A stretch of DNA of 64,000 nucleotides from Roseitalea sp. MMSF_3546 (GTDB lineage Bacteria; Pseudomonadota; Alphaproteobacteria; Rhizobiales; Rhizobiaceae). Shown here in pieces: positions 19,194-27,126 of the stretch; position 1 is the first letter of the stretch; every line of letters starts with the position of its first letter. A program made the position numbers and the translations under genes. The stretch spans positions 62,001-126,000 of the forward strand of contig NZ_JASHKB010000006.1 of the NCBI RefSeq assembly GCF_030732865.1, given 5' to 3'. Under the pieces are notes generated by a model that searched no databases, was not told the DNA's origin, and saw only the letters and a program-made list of their open reading frames with translations.

Positions 19194-19727
19194 TCAGGGA
19201 GAAGCCAGCGCGGGCGTGGTCGCCGACCGGCTTTCATGCATCACCATGCCAGCCAGTGCGCCCGGCGCCGCGTCACCCAGCGGATGCACGAGCAGCCGGC
19301 GCGGGTCGACCGGCCCCGGCAGGCGCACCGCCGAGGGAGCAAGGACAAAGCCGAGCGGGCCGTAATAGGGCAGATCGCCGACAAGCAGCACATAGCCGGC
19401 GCGAGTTTCCGCGGCCGCCGAGACTGCCTTGCGCGCCAGCGCGCGGCCGATGCCGCAATTCTTGTGGCCGACATCGACCGCCAGCGGGCCGAGCAGATAG
19501 CCGTGCTGCCCGCGCGCGCCGGTCGTCACCTGCGTCATGCGCACCGAGCCCAGCAGCCTGCCATCCGCGTCGAGCGCCACGAAGGACAGCGCCGGTTCGT
19601 GCGGGCCCTGCTCGCGCAGCCGAAAGGCCGCGCGCGCGAACCGGCCCGGCCCGAAGGCCTGCTCGTGAAGGACCTCGATCGCGGCGTGATGATGCGCTTG
19701 TTCGGGCGCGATGGAAAACTCGGTCAT
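19194..19727 (-). CDS. GNAT-family N-acetyltransferase (YhbS type)
   Basis: 177-aa acetyltransferase. Motif A is LAVDVGHKNCGIGRALARKA, and the segment VLLVGDLPYYGPLGFV matches the YhbS-like branch (often LVGDPxYYxRFGF). The ATG at 19727 (MTEFSIAPEQ) begins the first beta strand; in-frame extension upstream adds Arg/Pro-rich residues unlike the family. Stands alone, convergent with the MoxR operon. Acceptor unknown. Confidence 0.87.
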   Translation of the reverse strand: MTEFSIAPEQAHHHAAIEVLHEQAFGPGRFARAAFRLREQGPHEPALSFVALDADGRLLGSVRMTQVTTGARGQHGYLLGPLAVDVGHKNCGIGRALARKAVSAAAETRAGYVLLVGDLPYYGPLGFVLAPSAVRLPGPVDPRRLLVHPLGDAAPGALAGMVMHESRSATTPALASP

Positions 19728-19970
19728 GGGAACGATCCGGATGGGACAGACAAGCACTTGCGCGGAGAGCCGTGGCGGCTTCCGCTTCATCGTCGCTGGC
19801 GTCGCGTCCGGTCGGGGCGGGTCATGGTGTCGAGCTAGCACCGCCCGGCGGAGCGGTAAAGCGGAAAAACCGGCCATCCGGGCCGCGGTGAACGGTGCGT
19901 TTGCCGCCGGAACGTTGATCCCGGGGCGCCGTTGCCACAATTAGCGGGCAACAGCGCAAGGAGAGTTGCA

Positions 19971-21011
19971 ATGGGACTGCTGATCGACGGCGTCTGGCAT
20001 GACAAATGGTACGACACGAACAAGACCGGCGGGCGCTTCGTGCGCAGCGACTCCGCCTTCCGCAACTGGGTCACCGCCGACGGCGCGCCCGGCCCGAGCG
20101 GCGATGGCGGCTTTGCGGCCGAGCCGGATCGCTATCACCTGTATGTGTCGCTCGCCTGCCCCTGGGCGCATCGCACGCTGATCTTCCGCAAGCTCAAGAA
20201 ACTCGAGGATCTGATCGGCGTCTCGGTCGTCCATCACTTCATGGGCACCGACGGCTGGACCTTCGAGACCGAGGACGGTGCGTCGGGCGACGCCCTGTTT
20301 GGCGCCACGCACCTGCACAGGATCTACACCCGCGCCAAGCCCGACTATACCGGCCGCGTCACCGTGCCGGTGCTGTGGGACAAGAAGACCGGGACCATCG
20401 TCTCGAACGAGTCCGCCGAGATCATCCGCATGTTCAACACGGCCTTCGACGGGCTGACCGGGGACGAGCAGGACTTCTATCCCCAGGCGTTGCGCGATGA
20501 GATCGACGCGGTCAATGCGCGCATCTACGACACCGTCAACAACGGTGTCTACAAGTCCGGCTTCGCGACCACGCAGGCGGCCTATGAGGAGGCGGTCGGC
20601 CCGCTCTTCGACACGCTCGACTGGCTGGAGGCCCGTCTGTCAGGCCAACGCTACCTGATGGGCGAGACGCTCACCGAGGCCGACTGGCGCCTGTTCACCA
20701 CGCTGGTGCGCTTCGATCCGGTCTATGTCGGCCATTTCAAGTGCAACATCCGCCGCATCGCCGACTATCCGAACCTGTCCAACTACACCCGCGACCTCTA
20801 CCAGGTGCCCGGCGTCGCCGAGACGGTCGATCTGCGCCACATCAAGGGCCACTATTACGAGAGCCACGAGACGATCAATCCCACGCGCATCGTCCCCGCC
20901 GGCCCTGACATCGACTACGACGCGCCGCATGACCGCGACCGCTTCGGTCACCAGACCGGATCGGGCTCCGATCCCGACCGCCATTCGGCGAGCCGGCGCG
21001 CGGTTGCCTGA
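19971..21011 (+). CDS. Glutathionyl-hydroquinone reductase (GST Xi class)
   Basis: 346-aa protein of the YqjG/PcpF family, which reduces glutathionyl-hydroquinones with glutathione. The catalytic Cys lies in LACPWAHRTL near residue 60, followed by the GST thioredoxin-fold motifs (VPVLWDKKTGTIVSNESAEI) and the C-terminal helical domain (LSGQRYLMGETLTEADWRLF, about residue 225). AAGGAGAG lies upstream of the ATG at 19971. Its last 64 bp overlap, on the opposite strand, the 3' end of a Nudix gene. Confidence 0.93.
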   Translation: MGLLIDGVWHDKWYDTNKTGGRFVRSDSAFRNWVTADGAPGPSGDGGFAAEPDRYHLYVSLACPWAHRTLIFRKLKKLEDLIGVSVVHHFMGTDGWTFETEDGASGDALFGATHLHRIYTRAKPDYTGRVTVPVLWDKKTGTIVSNESAEIIRMFNTAFDGLTGDEQDFYPQALRDEIDAVNARIYDTVNNGVYKSGFATTQAAYEEAVGPLFDTLDWLEARLSGQRYLMGETLTEADWRLFTTLVRFDPVYVGHFKCNIRRIADYPNLSNYTRDLYQVPGVAETVDLRHIKGHYYESHETINPTRIVPAGPDIDYDAPHDRDRFGHQTGSGSDPDRHSASRRAVA

Positions 21012-21421
21012 GTGATGTCTTCGGGCAGCGCCTCGAGCGCGAAGAAGCCGGCGGCCAGGATCTCGCGGTCGGCCGCCTTGGGCGCGGTCTGTACCGCGCC
21101 CTCGCAGACATAAAGGGCGACATGGTCGCGCACCGAGGCGGCCGGATTGAAGTAGAAGGCGTGGAGACGCAGCGGCGCGCCGAGGCTGACATTGGCCTCC
21201 TCGGCGATTTCGCGGCGCACGCAGTCGAGCGCCGTCTCGCCCGGCTCGACCCCGCCGCCGGGCAGGTGCCACCCGGCGACATAGCTGTGCTTGACCAGCA
21301 GCACGCGCCCCTCGCCATCGAGCACGATGGCGCGCGCGCCCAGCGTGACCGGACGTCGGACGAGAAACCACCAGTGCATGAGCCGGTTGCGCAGGGCCAT
21401 CGCGCGCTTGTTGCGCGCCAT
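20948..21421 (-). CDS. Nudix hydrolase
   Basis: Nudix-domain protein of about 157 aa. The Nudix box is GGGVEPGETALDCVRREIAEE followed by AN, with the preceding strand HSYVAGWHLPG (box quoted in two parts). The start is uncertain: the ATG at 21421 is used, but no Shine-Dalgarno is clear and an in-frame ATG at 21400 is also possible. The 3' end overlaps the convergent glutathionyl-hydroquinone reductase gene by 64 bp. Divergent from the phosphoesterase at 21493. Substrate unknown. Confidence 0.85.
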   Translation of the reverse strand: MARNKRAMALRNRLMHWWFLVRRPVTLGARAIVLDGEGRVLLVKHSYVAGWHLPGGGVEPGETALDCVRREIAEEANVSLGAPLRLHAFYFNPAASVRDHVALYVCEGAVQTAPKAADREILAAGFFALEALPEDITQATARRLAEWRSGSEPDPVW

Positions 21422-21492
21422 CGCGCGCGCTGGCAAGCCCGCATTCGCAAAGGCGGTTTTGACACGCCACGAAAACCCCGTAGGTAGCGGGC

Positions 21493-22410
21493 ATGGCGTT
21501 CAAGCTCGTGCACATCTCCGACATTCATCTGGGTCCGCTGCCGCGCGTGGAAATCCGCCAGCTTCTGTCCAAGCGCATCACCGGCTATGTCAATTGGCAT
21601 CGCAACCGCGCCGCCGCCATGGGCGAGGAGACGCTGGCGCGCCTGACCGCCGCGATCGCGCGACACCGCCCCGACCATGTCGTGGTGACCGGCGATCTGA
21701 CCAATCTGGCGCTCGAGGCCGAGATCCGCGCCGCCGCGCTGTGGCTGGAGGATCTCGGTCCGGCCGACCGCGTCTCGGTCGTCCCCGGCAACCACGATGC
21801 CTATGTGCGCGGCGCGCTCGACCGTGCCTTTGCAGGCTGGGCACCCTGGATGACCGACGACGAAGGCCGCGCGCCGCGTTCCAACGCGCAATTCCCTTTC
21901 GTGCGCGTGCGCGGCGATGTCGCCCTCATCGGCACGTCGAGCGCGGTGGCAACGCCCGCCTTCGTCGCCGCCGGCCGGTTCGAGGCCGACCAGGCCGAGC
22001 GCCTCGGCCGGATGCTCGACGAGACGGGACGGCAGGGCCTGTTCCGCGTCGTGCTCATCCATCACCCGCCGGTGCGCGGGGCGACCAAGCCGAGCAAGCG
22101 GCTCTACGGCATCGGCCGGTTCCAGCGCACGATCGCCGATCACGGCGCCGAACTTGTGCTGCATGGACACACCCACCTGCCCCAGCGCAACGCGATGGCC
22201 GGCCCTGCCGGCGTGCCGGTCCCGGTCATCGGCGTGTCGGCGGCCGGCCAGGCGCACAGCCATCACATGCCCGCCGGCGCCTTCAACGCCTTCGAGATCG
22301 AGCGGGCGGGCAATGGCTGGTCGTGTTCCATGAAGACCTGGTCGGCGACGACCGAGGCCGGCCCCATGGAAGTGACCGACAAGAGGACATTGTGGCCGAA
22401 CCCGGCCTAG
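21493..22410 (+). CDS. Calcineurin-like metallophosphoesterase
   Basis: 305-aa metallophosphoesterase with the full metal-site set: HISDIHLG (D-x-H), VVTGDLTNL (G-D), PGNHDAY (GNHD), a later HHPP segment, and LHGHTHLPQ (GHTH). This family includes cyclic-AMP and other phosphodiesterases; the substrate cannot be told apart here. No signal peptide. The stop overlaps by 4 nt the stop of the convergent gene at 22407-23087. Confidence 0.9.
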   Translation: MAFKLVHISDIHLGPLPRVEIRQLLSKRITGYVNWHRNRAAAMGEETLARLTAAIARHRPDHVVVTGDLTNLALEAEIRAAALWLEDLGPADRVSVVPGNHDAYVRGALDRAFAGWAPWMTDDEGRAPRSNAQFPFVRVRGDVALIGTSSAVATPAFVAAGRFEADQAERLGRMLDETGRQGLFRVVLIHHPPVRGATKPSKRLYGIGRFQRTIADHGAELVLHGHTHLPQRNAMAGPAGVPVPVIGVSAAGQAHSHHMPAGAFNAFEIERAGNGWSCSMKTWSATTEAGPMEVTDKRTLWPNPA

Positions 22411-23087
22411 AGAAACTGATCGCGAAAGGCCAGGATCAGCACGCCGATGGCGATGAAGGTCAGAAGGAAGATCCAGCCATAGGTGCTCATGGCCGTCGTG
22501 CTTTCCCGACGGGCGGGCGTGGGCGGTGGTGGCGCGGCGGCAGGCTGCGCCGGAGGTGCCCGGTCGTCCTCGGCCGGCTCGGCGTCGCGTTCGGTCGCCT
22601 GCGCGGTCCGCCGCGGCTCGGACGCCCGCGCCTGCCGTGACCCGTCCTCGATGCCGGTGCGGAAGCTCACGATCTCGTCGGCGGCGAACGCCATTTCGCG
22701 CTCATGCAGCCGCTCGGCGATATACAGCGTGACGCGGTCGGCGATCGGACCGACCGACAGCGACTCGGCGAGCACGACCCGCCCGGCGCGCGTATCGCGC
22801 ACGAAGCGGTAGGTGCGCCGGTCGCGCCCCATCATCACATGCGCCGTCGCATCGATCCACAGCCGCGGCTGCAGGCCCGACGAGATGGCGAAGTCGAAGC
22901 GCTCGTCGTCCAGCGGAACCTCGTCGAACACCGGCCGCAGCTCCTCGGCGAGGATCTGCAGCCGCGCGCGGTCGGCTTCCTTCATGTCGACGACGACATC
23001 GTTGCGGTCGGCGGTTGCGATCTTGACCTGCCGCACGGCGTCGACGAGCCGGCGGTCCTGGCTGTCGGTCACTGTGTCCCGGCCCAT
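22407..23087 (-). CDS. Tail-anchored protein, unrecognised
   Basis: 226-aa protein with a soluble N-terminal domain (about 1-150), a Pro/Ala-rich linker (about 160-195) and one C-terminal membrane helix (IFLLTFIAIGVLILAF) ending four residues before the stop. This layout implies a tail-anchored cytoplasmic domain. The ATG at 23087 has GAGG at normal spacing. The soluble part shows no catalytic motif I recognise. It is followed upstream by another short tail-anchored protein (23209-23865), so the two may be related in function. Confidence 0.7.
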   Translation of the reverse strand: MGRDTVTDSQDRRLVDAVRQVKIATADRNDVVVDMKEADRARLQILAEELRPVFDEVPLDDERFDFAISSGLQPRLWIDATAHVMMGRDRRTYRFVRDTRAGRVVLAESLSVGPIADRVTLYIAERLHEREMAFAADEIVSFRTGIEDGSRQARASEPRRTAQATERDAEPAEDDRAPPAQPAAAPPPPTPARRESTTAMSTYGWIFLLTFIAIGVLILAFRDQFL

Positions 23088-23208
23088 GGCGAACCTCGTG
23101 GCAGAGGAATTGGTTACCGGAAACCTAACAAGAATGGCTTGACAAAGCGAGCACGCAGTTGCGCGCGGTCGCAACGGTCGGGCGGGCCTTGCTTGCCCGC
23201 ACGCGCGC

Positions 23209-23865
23209 TCAGCGCCAGACCAGGAACAGGATCACCGTGAGCAGCAGCATGATCGTCGCCAGCGCGAACCAGAAACGCTTGATGTTGCGTACGATGAACG
23301 GGCTCATGAGCGGGTCGTGATGGGCGCCCTTGCGCTTGAGCCGGCGCGAGGCGGGCAGCGGTTCGTCCTCGGCCACGCCATCGAGCTTGAACGCGCTGTC
23401 GGGCGCGCCGAAATCGACATGGCGGAGCACCGCGGCCGAACCATCGCCATTGGCGCCCGCCGCCTCCGGTCGCCCGGCCGCGCCGCGGCGAACATAGCTC
23501 GGCACGTAGGTCCCCTTGGGAATGGCGATTCGCACCGGCTCGTCTCTGCCCTCGCCGGCATAGAACGAGGCGAGATGCTCGCGCAGGCGCCCGGCCTGCA
23601 CGCGCACGACCGCATCCATGGCGGGATCGAAATCGTCGTCCTTGCCGAACACGTCCTGGGCGATGGTGAACCCCTTCAGACGGCCGGCATCGCCGCGCTG
23701 CTCGGTTTCGACCAGATAGGACAGCAACGCCCTTGCCCGGTCCGCGCGAGCGAAGGTGTCGCTATTGACCGCGGCGTGCAGCGCCGCCTCGATCTCGGCC
23801 CTGCTGACCTGTGCGGGCGCGTCGCCCAGCGTTTCGTCCCCGAGTTCGGCTGCCTTGTATTGCAC
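23209..23865 (-). CDS. Tail-anchored protein with a signalling-regulator-like domain
   Basis: 218-aa protein. Residues about 20-125 carry the pattern RARALLSYLV ... KGFTIAQDVFGKDDDFDP ... VRVQAGRLREHLASFYAGEG ... IAIPKGTYVPSY. I know this pattern as the N-terminal domain of rhizobial and related regulators that continue into adenylate-cyclase, TolB or TPR modules. Here no such module follows; instead a linker leads to a C-terminal membrane helix (about 195-215). The apparent start is GTG at 23865 and is not well supported. Function unknown; a membrane-tethered stand-alone sensor or adaptor is a guess. Confidence 0.7.
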   Translation of the reverse strand: MQYKAAELGDETLGDAPAQVSRAEIEAALHAAVNSDTFARADRARALLSYLVETEQRGDAGRLKGFTIAQDVFGKDDDFDPAMDAVVRVQAGRLREHLASFYAGEGRDEPVRIAIPKGTYVPSYVRRGAAGRPEAAGANGDGSAAVLRHVDFGAPDSAFKLDGVAEDEPLPASRRLKRKGAHHDPLMSPFIVRNIKRFWFALATIMLLLTVILFLVWR

Positions 23866-23938
23866 AGACCCTTTGCCAGACGGCCCCTGTTGGCTTGTTC
23901 TCGTCCATCATGCCGGGGCATGACGGGCGTTTATGCAA

Positions 23939-23949
23939 TGTAGACTACA
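23939..23949. promoter_or_regulatory. Short palindrome upstream of the tail-anchored regulator-like gene
   Basis: TGTAGACTACA, arms TGTAG/CTACA, lies 74 nt before the GTG at 23865 and is flanked by a direct CAATG repeat. It might be a protein-binding site; nothing else supports this. Confidence 0.25.
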
Positions 23950-23993
23950 ATGCTTAAGCGCAACAGCAAGCCAAAAGCAGCCTTGACTTAACG

Positions 23994-25742
23994 TCAGGTT
24001 GTAGCACGGACGCGGTTGACGGCGGCCACCACCGCCTCCAGCGAGGCGGCGACGATGTTCCTGTTGATGCCCACGCCGAACACGGTCCGGCCGTCATGCT
24101 CCATCTCCATGTAGCAGATGGCGGTCGCGTCCGAGCCCTGCTGCAGCGAGTGCTCCGAATAGCTCTTCACCGTCATGGCGATGCCGTAATGGCGCGCGAT
24201 CGCATCGACGAAACCGTCGATCGGGCCGGTGCCGTGGCCGCGAATGCACACGCGGTCATTGCCGTCGGTCAGTTCGGCATCGACGATCCGGCCGTCCGGT
24301 TCGTCGGGGTCGGGCGCGGTGGTGTGGCTGACGAAACGGATGCGCGGCTGCGGCGGCGACACATAGGTGGCGATGAACTCGTCATAGATGCGCTGAGCGC
24401 TCAGCTCGGTGCCTTCCCGGTCGGTGATCGCCTGGATGATCTCGCGGAACTCGATCTGCAGGTTGCGCGGCAGGTTCAGCCCGTAATCGGCATGAAGCAC
24501 ATAGGCGATGCCGCCCTTGCCCGACTGCGAATTGATGCGGATGATCGCCTCGTAGGTGCGGCCCACATCGGCCGGGTCGATCGGCAGATAGGGCACTTCC
24601 CAGACCGCCATGTCGCTCTGCCGGATCGCCTTCATGCCCTTGTTGATCGCATCCTGATGCGAGCCGGAAAAGGCGGTGTAGACCAGTTCGCCCACATAGG
24701 GGTGACGCTCGGGCACCGCCAGCTGGTTGCAATGCTCGTAGACGTCGCGAATGCGGTTGATGTCGGAAATGTCGAGCTTCGGATCCAGCCCCTGCGTGAA
24801 CATGTTCAGCGCCAGCGTGACGATGTCGACATTGCCGGTGCGCTCGCCATTGCCGAACAGCGTGCCCTCGACCCGGTCGGCGCCGGCCATCAGCGCCAGT
24901 TCGGTCGCAGCGATCGCCGTGCCGCGATCGTTGTGCGGATGCAGCGACACGATCAGGTTCTCGCGATTGTCGAGGTTCCGGCACATCCACTCGATCTGGT
25001 CGGCATGCACGTTCGGCGTCGACATCTCCACGGTCGAGGGCAGATTGATGATCAGCTTGTTGTCCGGCGTCGGCCGGACGATCTCGATCACCGCGTTGCA
25101 GATATCGAGCGCCACCTCCAGTTCGGTGCCGGTGAAGCTCTCCGGCGAATACTGGAAGCGGTAGCCGCCGCCGGCCCTGGCCGCCATGTCGGTGATCATC
25201 TTGGCGGCATCGGTCGCGATTTGCCGGATGCCGGCAACATCCTTGCCGAACACCACGCGCCGCTGCAATTCGCTCGTCGAGTTGTAGAAGTGCACGATGG
25301 GCCGGCGCGCGCCATCAAGCGATTCGAAGGTCCGCGTGATCAGTTCGGGCCGGCATTGCACCAGCACCTGCAGCGACACGTCGTCGGGCACGTTGCCCTC
25401 TTCCACGCACCAGCGCGCGAAGTCGAAATCGGTCTGCGAGGCGGAGGGAAAGCCGATCTCGATCTCCTTGAAGCCCATGGCGAGCAGCAGCGCGAACATG
25501 CGCGTCTTGCGCTCGTGGCCCATCGGCTCGATCAACGCCTGATTGCCGTCGCGCAGGTCCACCGAGCACCAGATCGGCACCCGGGTGATGGTCCTGTCGG
25601 GCCAGGTGCGGTCGGGCAGGTCGACCGGCGGATAGGGCCTGTACTTGCTGGCCGCGATCGGCATGCCGGCGGCACCCTTGGTGCCGGCCGCGCCCGCGCG
25701 CTCGGCCGTGTCGGCGCTCGCATTCATGGTGTGCTTGGTCAT
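23994..25742 (-). CDS. leuA: 2-isopropylmalate synthase
   Basis: First enzyme of the leucine branch, 582 aa: condenses acetyl-CoA with 2-oxoisovalerate. The TIM-barrel metal and substrate motifs are CSVDLRDGNQAL near the N terminus and SLHPHNDRGTA (H-x-H) in the middle. The last 120 residues are the LeuA regulatory domain, the site of leucine feedback. The length is that of the long actinobacterial/alphaproteobacterial LeuA form. The ATG at 25742 is preceded by AAGGAC. Upstream lie a leader peptide and a hairpin, so expression is probably controlled by attenuation. Confidence 0.95.
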   Translation of the reverse strand: MTKHTMNASADTAERAGAAGTKGAAGMPIAASKYRPYPPVDLPDRTWPDRTITRVPIWCSVDLRDGNQALIEPMGHERKTRMFALLLAMGFKEIEIGFPSASQTDFDFARWCVEEGNVPDDVSLQVLVQCRPELITRTFESLDGARRPIVHFYNSTSELQRRVVFGKDVAGIRQIATDAAKMITDMAARAGGGYRFQYSPESFTGTELEVALDICNAVIEIVRPTPDNKLIINLPSTVEMSTPNVHADQIEWMCRNLDNRENLIVSLHPHNDRGTAIAATELALMAGADRVEGTLFGNGERTGNVDIVTLALNMFTQGLDPKLDISDINRIRDVYEHCNQLAVPERHPYVGELVYTAFSGSHQDAINKGMKAIRQSDMAVWEVPYLPIDPADVGRTYEAIIRINSQSGKGGIAYVLHADYGLNLPRNLQIEFREIIQAITDREGTELSAQRIYDEFIATYVSPPQPRIRFVSHTTAPDPDEPDGRIVDAELTDGNDRVCIRGHGTGPIDGFVDAIARHYGIAMTVKSYSEHSLQQGSDATAICYMEMEHDGRTVFGVGINRNIVAASLEAVVAAVNRVRATT

Positions 25743-25758
25743 GGTCTTGTCCTTCGTC

Positions 25759-25790
25759 CGCCCCAGACGGCGGAAAACCCGTCTCGGGCG
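25759..25790 (-). terminator. Attenuator hairpin of the leuA leader
   Basis: On the leuA transcript, CGCCCGAGACGG can pair with CCGTCTGGGGCG (12 bp, one G-G mismatch), placed between the leader peptide and the leuA ribosome site. Within it, CCCG-AGA-CGGG followed by TTTT forms a smaller terminator-like alternative. Two mutually exclusive folds would fit attenuation; which one stops transcription is inferred. Confidence 0.55.
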
Positions 25791-25880
25791 TGTGTGTTTC
25801 ATTCGGTTGCGGATGTAAAGACGACCGGGCTGGCGCGTGCGGTTGGCCGCGCGATCGGCCACCGGGCGCCCTGTCGGACG

Positions 25881-26000
25881 TCAGGCCCGGCAGCCGCCGA
25901 TAAGAAGGAGAAGGCCGAGATCGCGCGCGCGCGTCGCGCCGGCTGGTGCCGGAGCGGATGTGGCGCCGCCATGGGCGCGGATGCTGCAAGCGCAATTCAT
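25881..26000 (-). CDS. leuA leader peptide
   Basis: A 39-codon reading frame beginning MNCACSIRAH and ending DLGLLLLIGGCRA, with five Leu codons (CTC, CTT, CTC, CTT, CTT) in a seven-codon stretch just before the stop. It sits 138 nt upstream of leuA on the same strand, with a hairpin between. Stalling at Leu codons when Leu-tRNA is short is the classical attenuation mechanism, and Leu-rich leaders before leuA are known in alphaproteobacteria. No Shine-Dalgarno precedes the ATG at 26000, which is 7 nt below a candidate -10, so the mRNA may be leaderless. Confidence 0.72.
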   Translation of the reverse strand: MNCACSIRAHGGATSAPAPAGATRARDLGLLLLIGGCRA

Positions 26001-26007
26001 GGTCGAA

Positions 26008-26036
26008 TGTGTAGGCGAGGATGATCGAGTTGGCAA
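26008..26036 (-). promoter_or_regulatory. Candidate promoter of the leuA leader
   Basis: TTGCCA, 17-nt spacer, TACACA on the minus strand, ending 7 nt before the leader-peptide ATG at 26000. Transcription would then begin at or next to the start codon. The same geometry is seen at trpL (29457-29485). Confidence 0.5.
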
Positions 26037-26056
26037 GTCTGCGACGCGCGACGAAA

Positions 26057-26078
26057 CGGCCGGGCGCACGCCCGGCCG
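26057..26078 (-). terminator. Intrinsic terminator of the LysM gene
   Basis: Perfect GC-rich stem (CGGCCGGGCG pairing with CGCCCGGCCG) followed on the minus strand by GTTTCGT, 34 nt after the LysM-protein stop and just before the leuA leader promoter. The U-run is short, so efficiency is uncertain. Confidence 0.6.
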
Positions 26079-26112
26079 CTCGGTTGGAGATGTCGCTCGG
26101 ACAGCGCCCGCC

Positions 26113-27060
26113 TTACGGGTTGACTTCCTCGATGGACGTCACCTCGACGGTGCCGATGCCCTGCTGGCAGATCGAGACGTCGACCCGATTGCCGCGCACT
26201 TCGACATATTCTCCGGCGGTGAACGGGATGTCGTCGCTGACGATCGACCAAAGGTCGCCGTCCGGCGTGCGCAGCGTGTAGCATTCAACGCCCTGCCGCA
26301 CGCGGCCTTCGAGCGCGATCCCGTCCCGGTCACGGTCGTCCTGGCGCGCGGTGACGTTGAAGACGCCGGACTTGTAGGTGAAGCCGCGGTCGGTATCGAC
26401 GACGAAGATCAGATCCGCTCCGGGTCTGGCCCATTGCGGCACCCGCACCTCCGCGGCGACTTCACCGTCGGCGGCGACCCGGACCGACCTGATCGCGCGC
26501 CATTCCGATGCCTGCCGGCCAACGCCGATGGTGACGAAATCGCGCGGACGCAGGTTCCGCGCGCGCACCGTGACGATCGATCCGGCTGGCCCGCTCCGCG
26601 GCCGCACGCGCACCGTTGCGCCCATGTCGTCACCGGGAATGTCGATGACGTCACCGACGATCAGCCGGAAGGGGTTGATGTCTTCGTTGGCATTGATCAG
26701 TTCGATCAGCGAAACGCCCAGTGCCTGCGCGATGGAGGCGAGCGTGTCGCCCCGCTCGATGCGGTAGGTGTCGCCGGCGCGGCGGTCGCGGTCCCGCTCG
26801 CGATCCCGTCCGTCACCGGCCCGCGCCGTCAGGCGGATATCCTGGCCGACCTCGATGCGGTTGATGTTGTCGATGTCCGGATTGAGGTCGACAATGCGCG
26901 CCAGCGGAACCCGGCACTGCTGGGAAATGCGATAGAGCGTGTCGCCCGGTTCGACGATGTAGCTCGCGCCGCAGCGCGACTGAGCCGTGGCCGATGAGGC
27001 AAACGCAAGCCCGGCCGCCATCGCGGCGGCTCCGACCACCATGCGTGTTGCTTTGGACAT
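26113..27060 (-). CDS. Exported protein with two LysM domains
   Basis: 315-aa exported protein. A signal peptide (about residues 1-26, ending SSATAQ) is followed by a first LysM domain (SYIVEPGDTLYRISQQC, about 33-80), an Arg/Asp-rich linker, a second LysM domain (TYRIERGDTLASIAQALGVS, about 98-142), and a C-terminal beta-rich part with a Cys pair and RTPDGDLWSIVSDD, similar to DUF5818-type domains. LysM binds peptidoglycan, so it probably acts at the cell wall. Stands alone between leuA and trpE(G), with its own terminator. Confidence 0.85.
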   Translation of the reverse strand: MSKATRMVVGAAAMAAGLAFASSATAQSRCGASYIVEPGDTLYRISQQCRVPLARIVDLNPDIDNINRIEVGQDIRLTARAGDGRDRERDRDRRAGDTYRIERGDTLASIAQALGVSLIELINANEDINPFRLIVGDVIDIPGDDMGATVRVRPRSGPAGSIVTVRARNLRPRDFVTIGVGRQASEWRAIRSVRVAADGEVAAEVRVPQWARPGADLIFVVDTDRGFTYKSGVFNVTARQDDRDRDGIALEGRVRQGVECYTLRTPDGDLWSIVSDDIPFTAGEYVEVRGNRVDVSICQQGIGTVEVTSIEEVNP

Positions 27061-27126
27061 GTCATGCTCCCGATCTGTCGTTGCGTGTGGGCGGCAACGG
27101 AAGCATGACGGCTTTGTTCCAACGGT

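Noticed and set aside
23176-23208. Operon of both tail-anchored genes with leuA
   Set aside because: A 128-bp gap with a palindrome follows leuA; a shared transcript cannot be argued from sequence.
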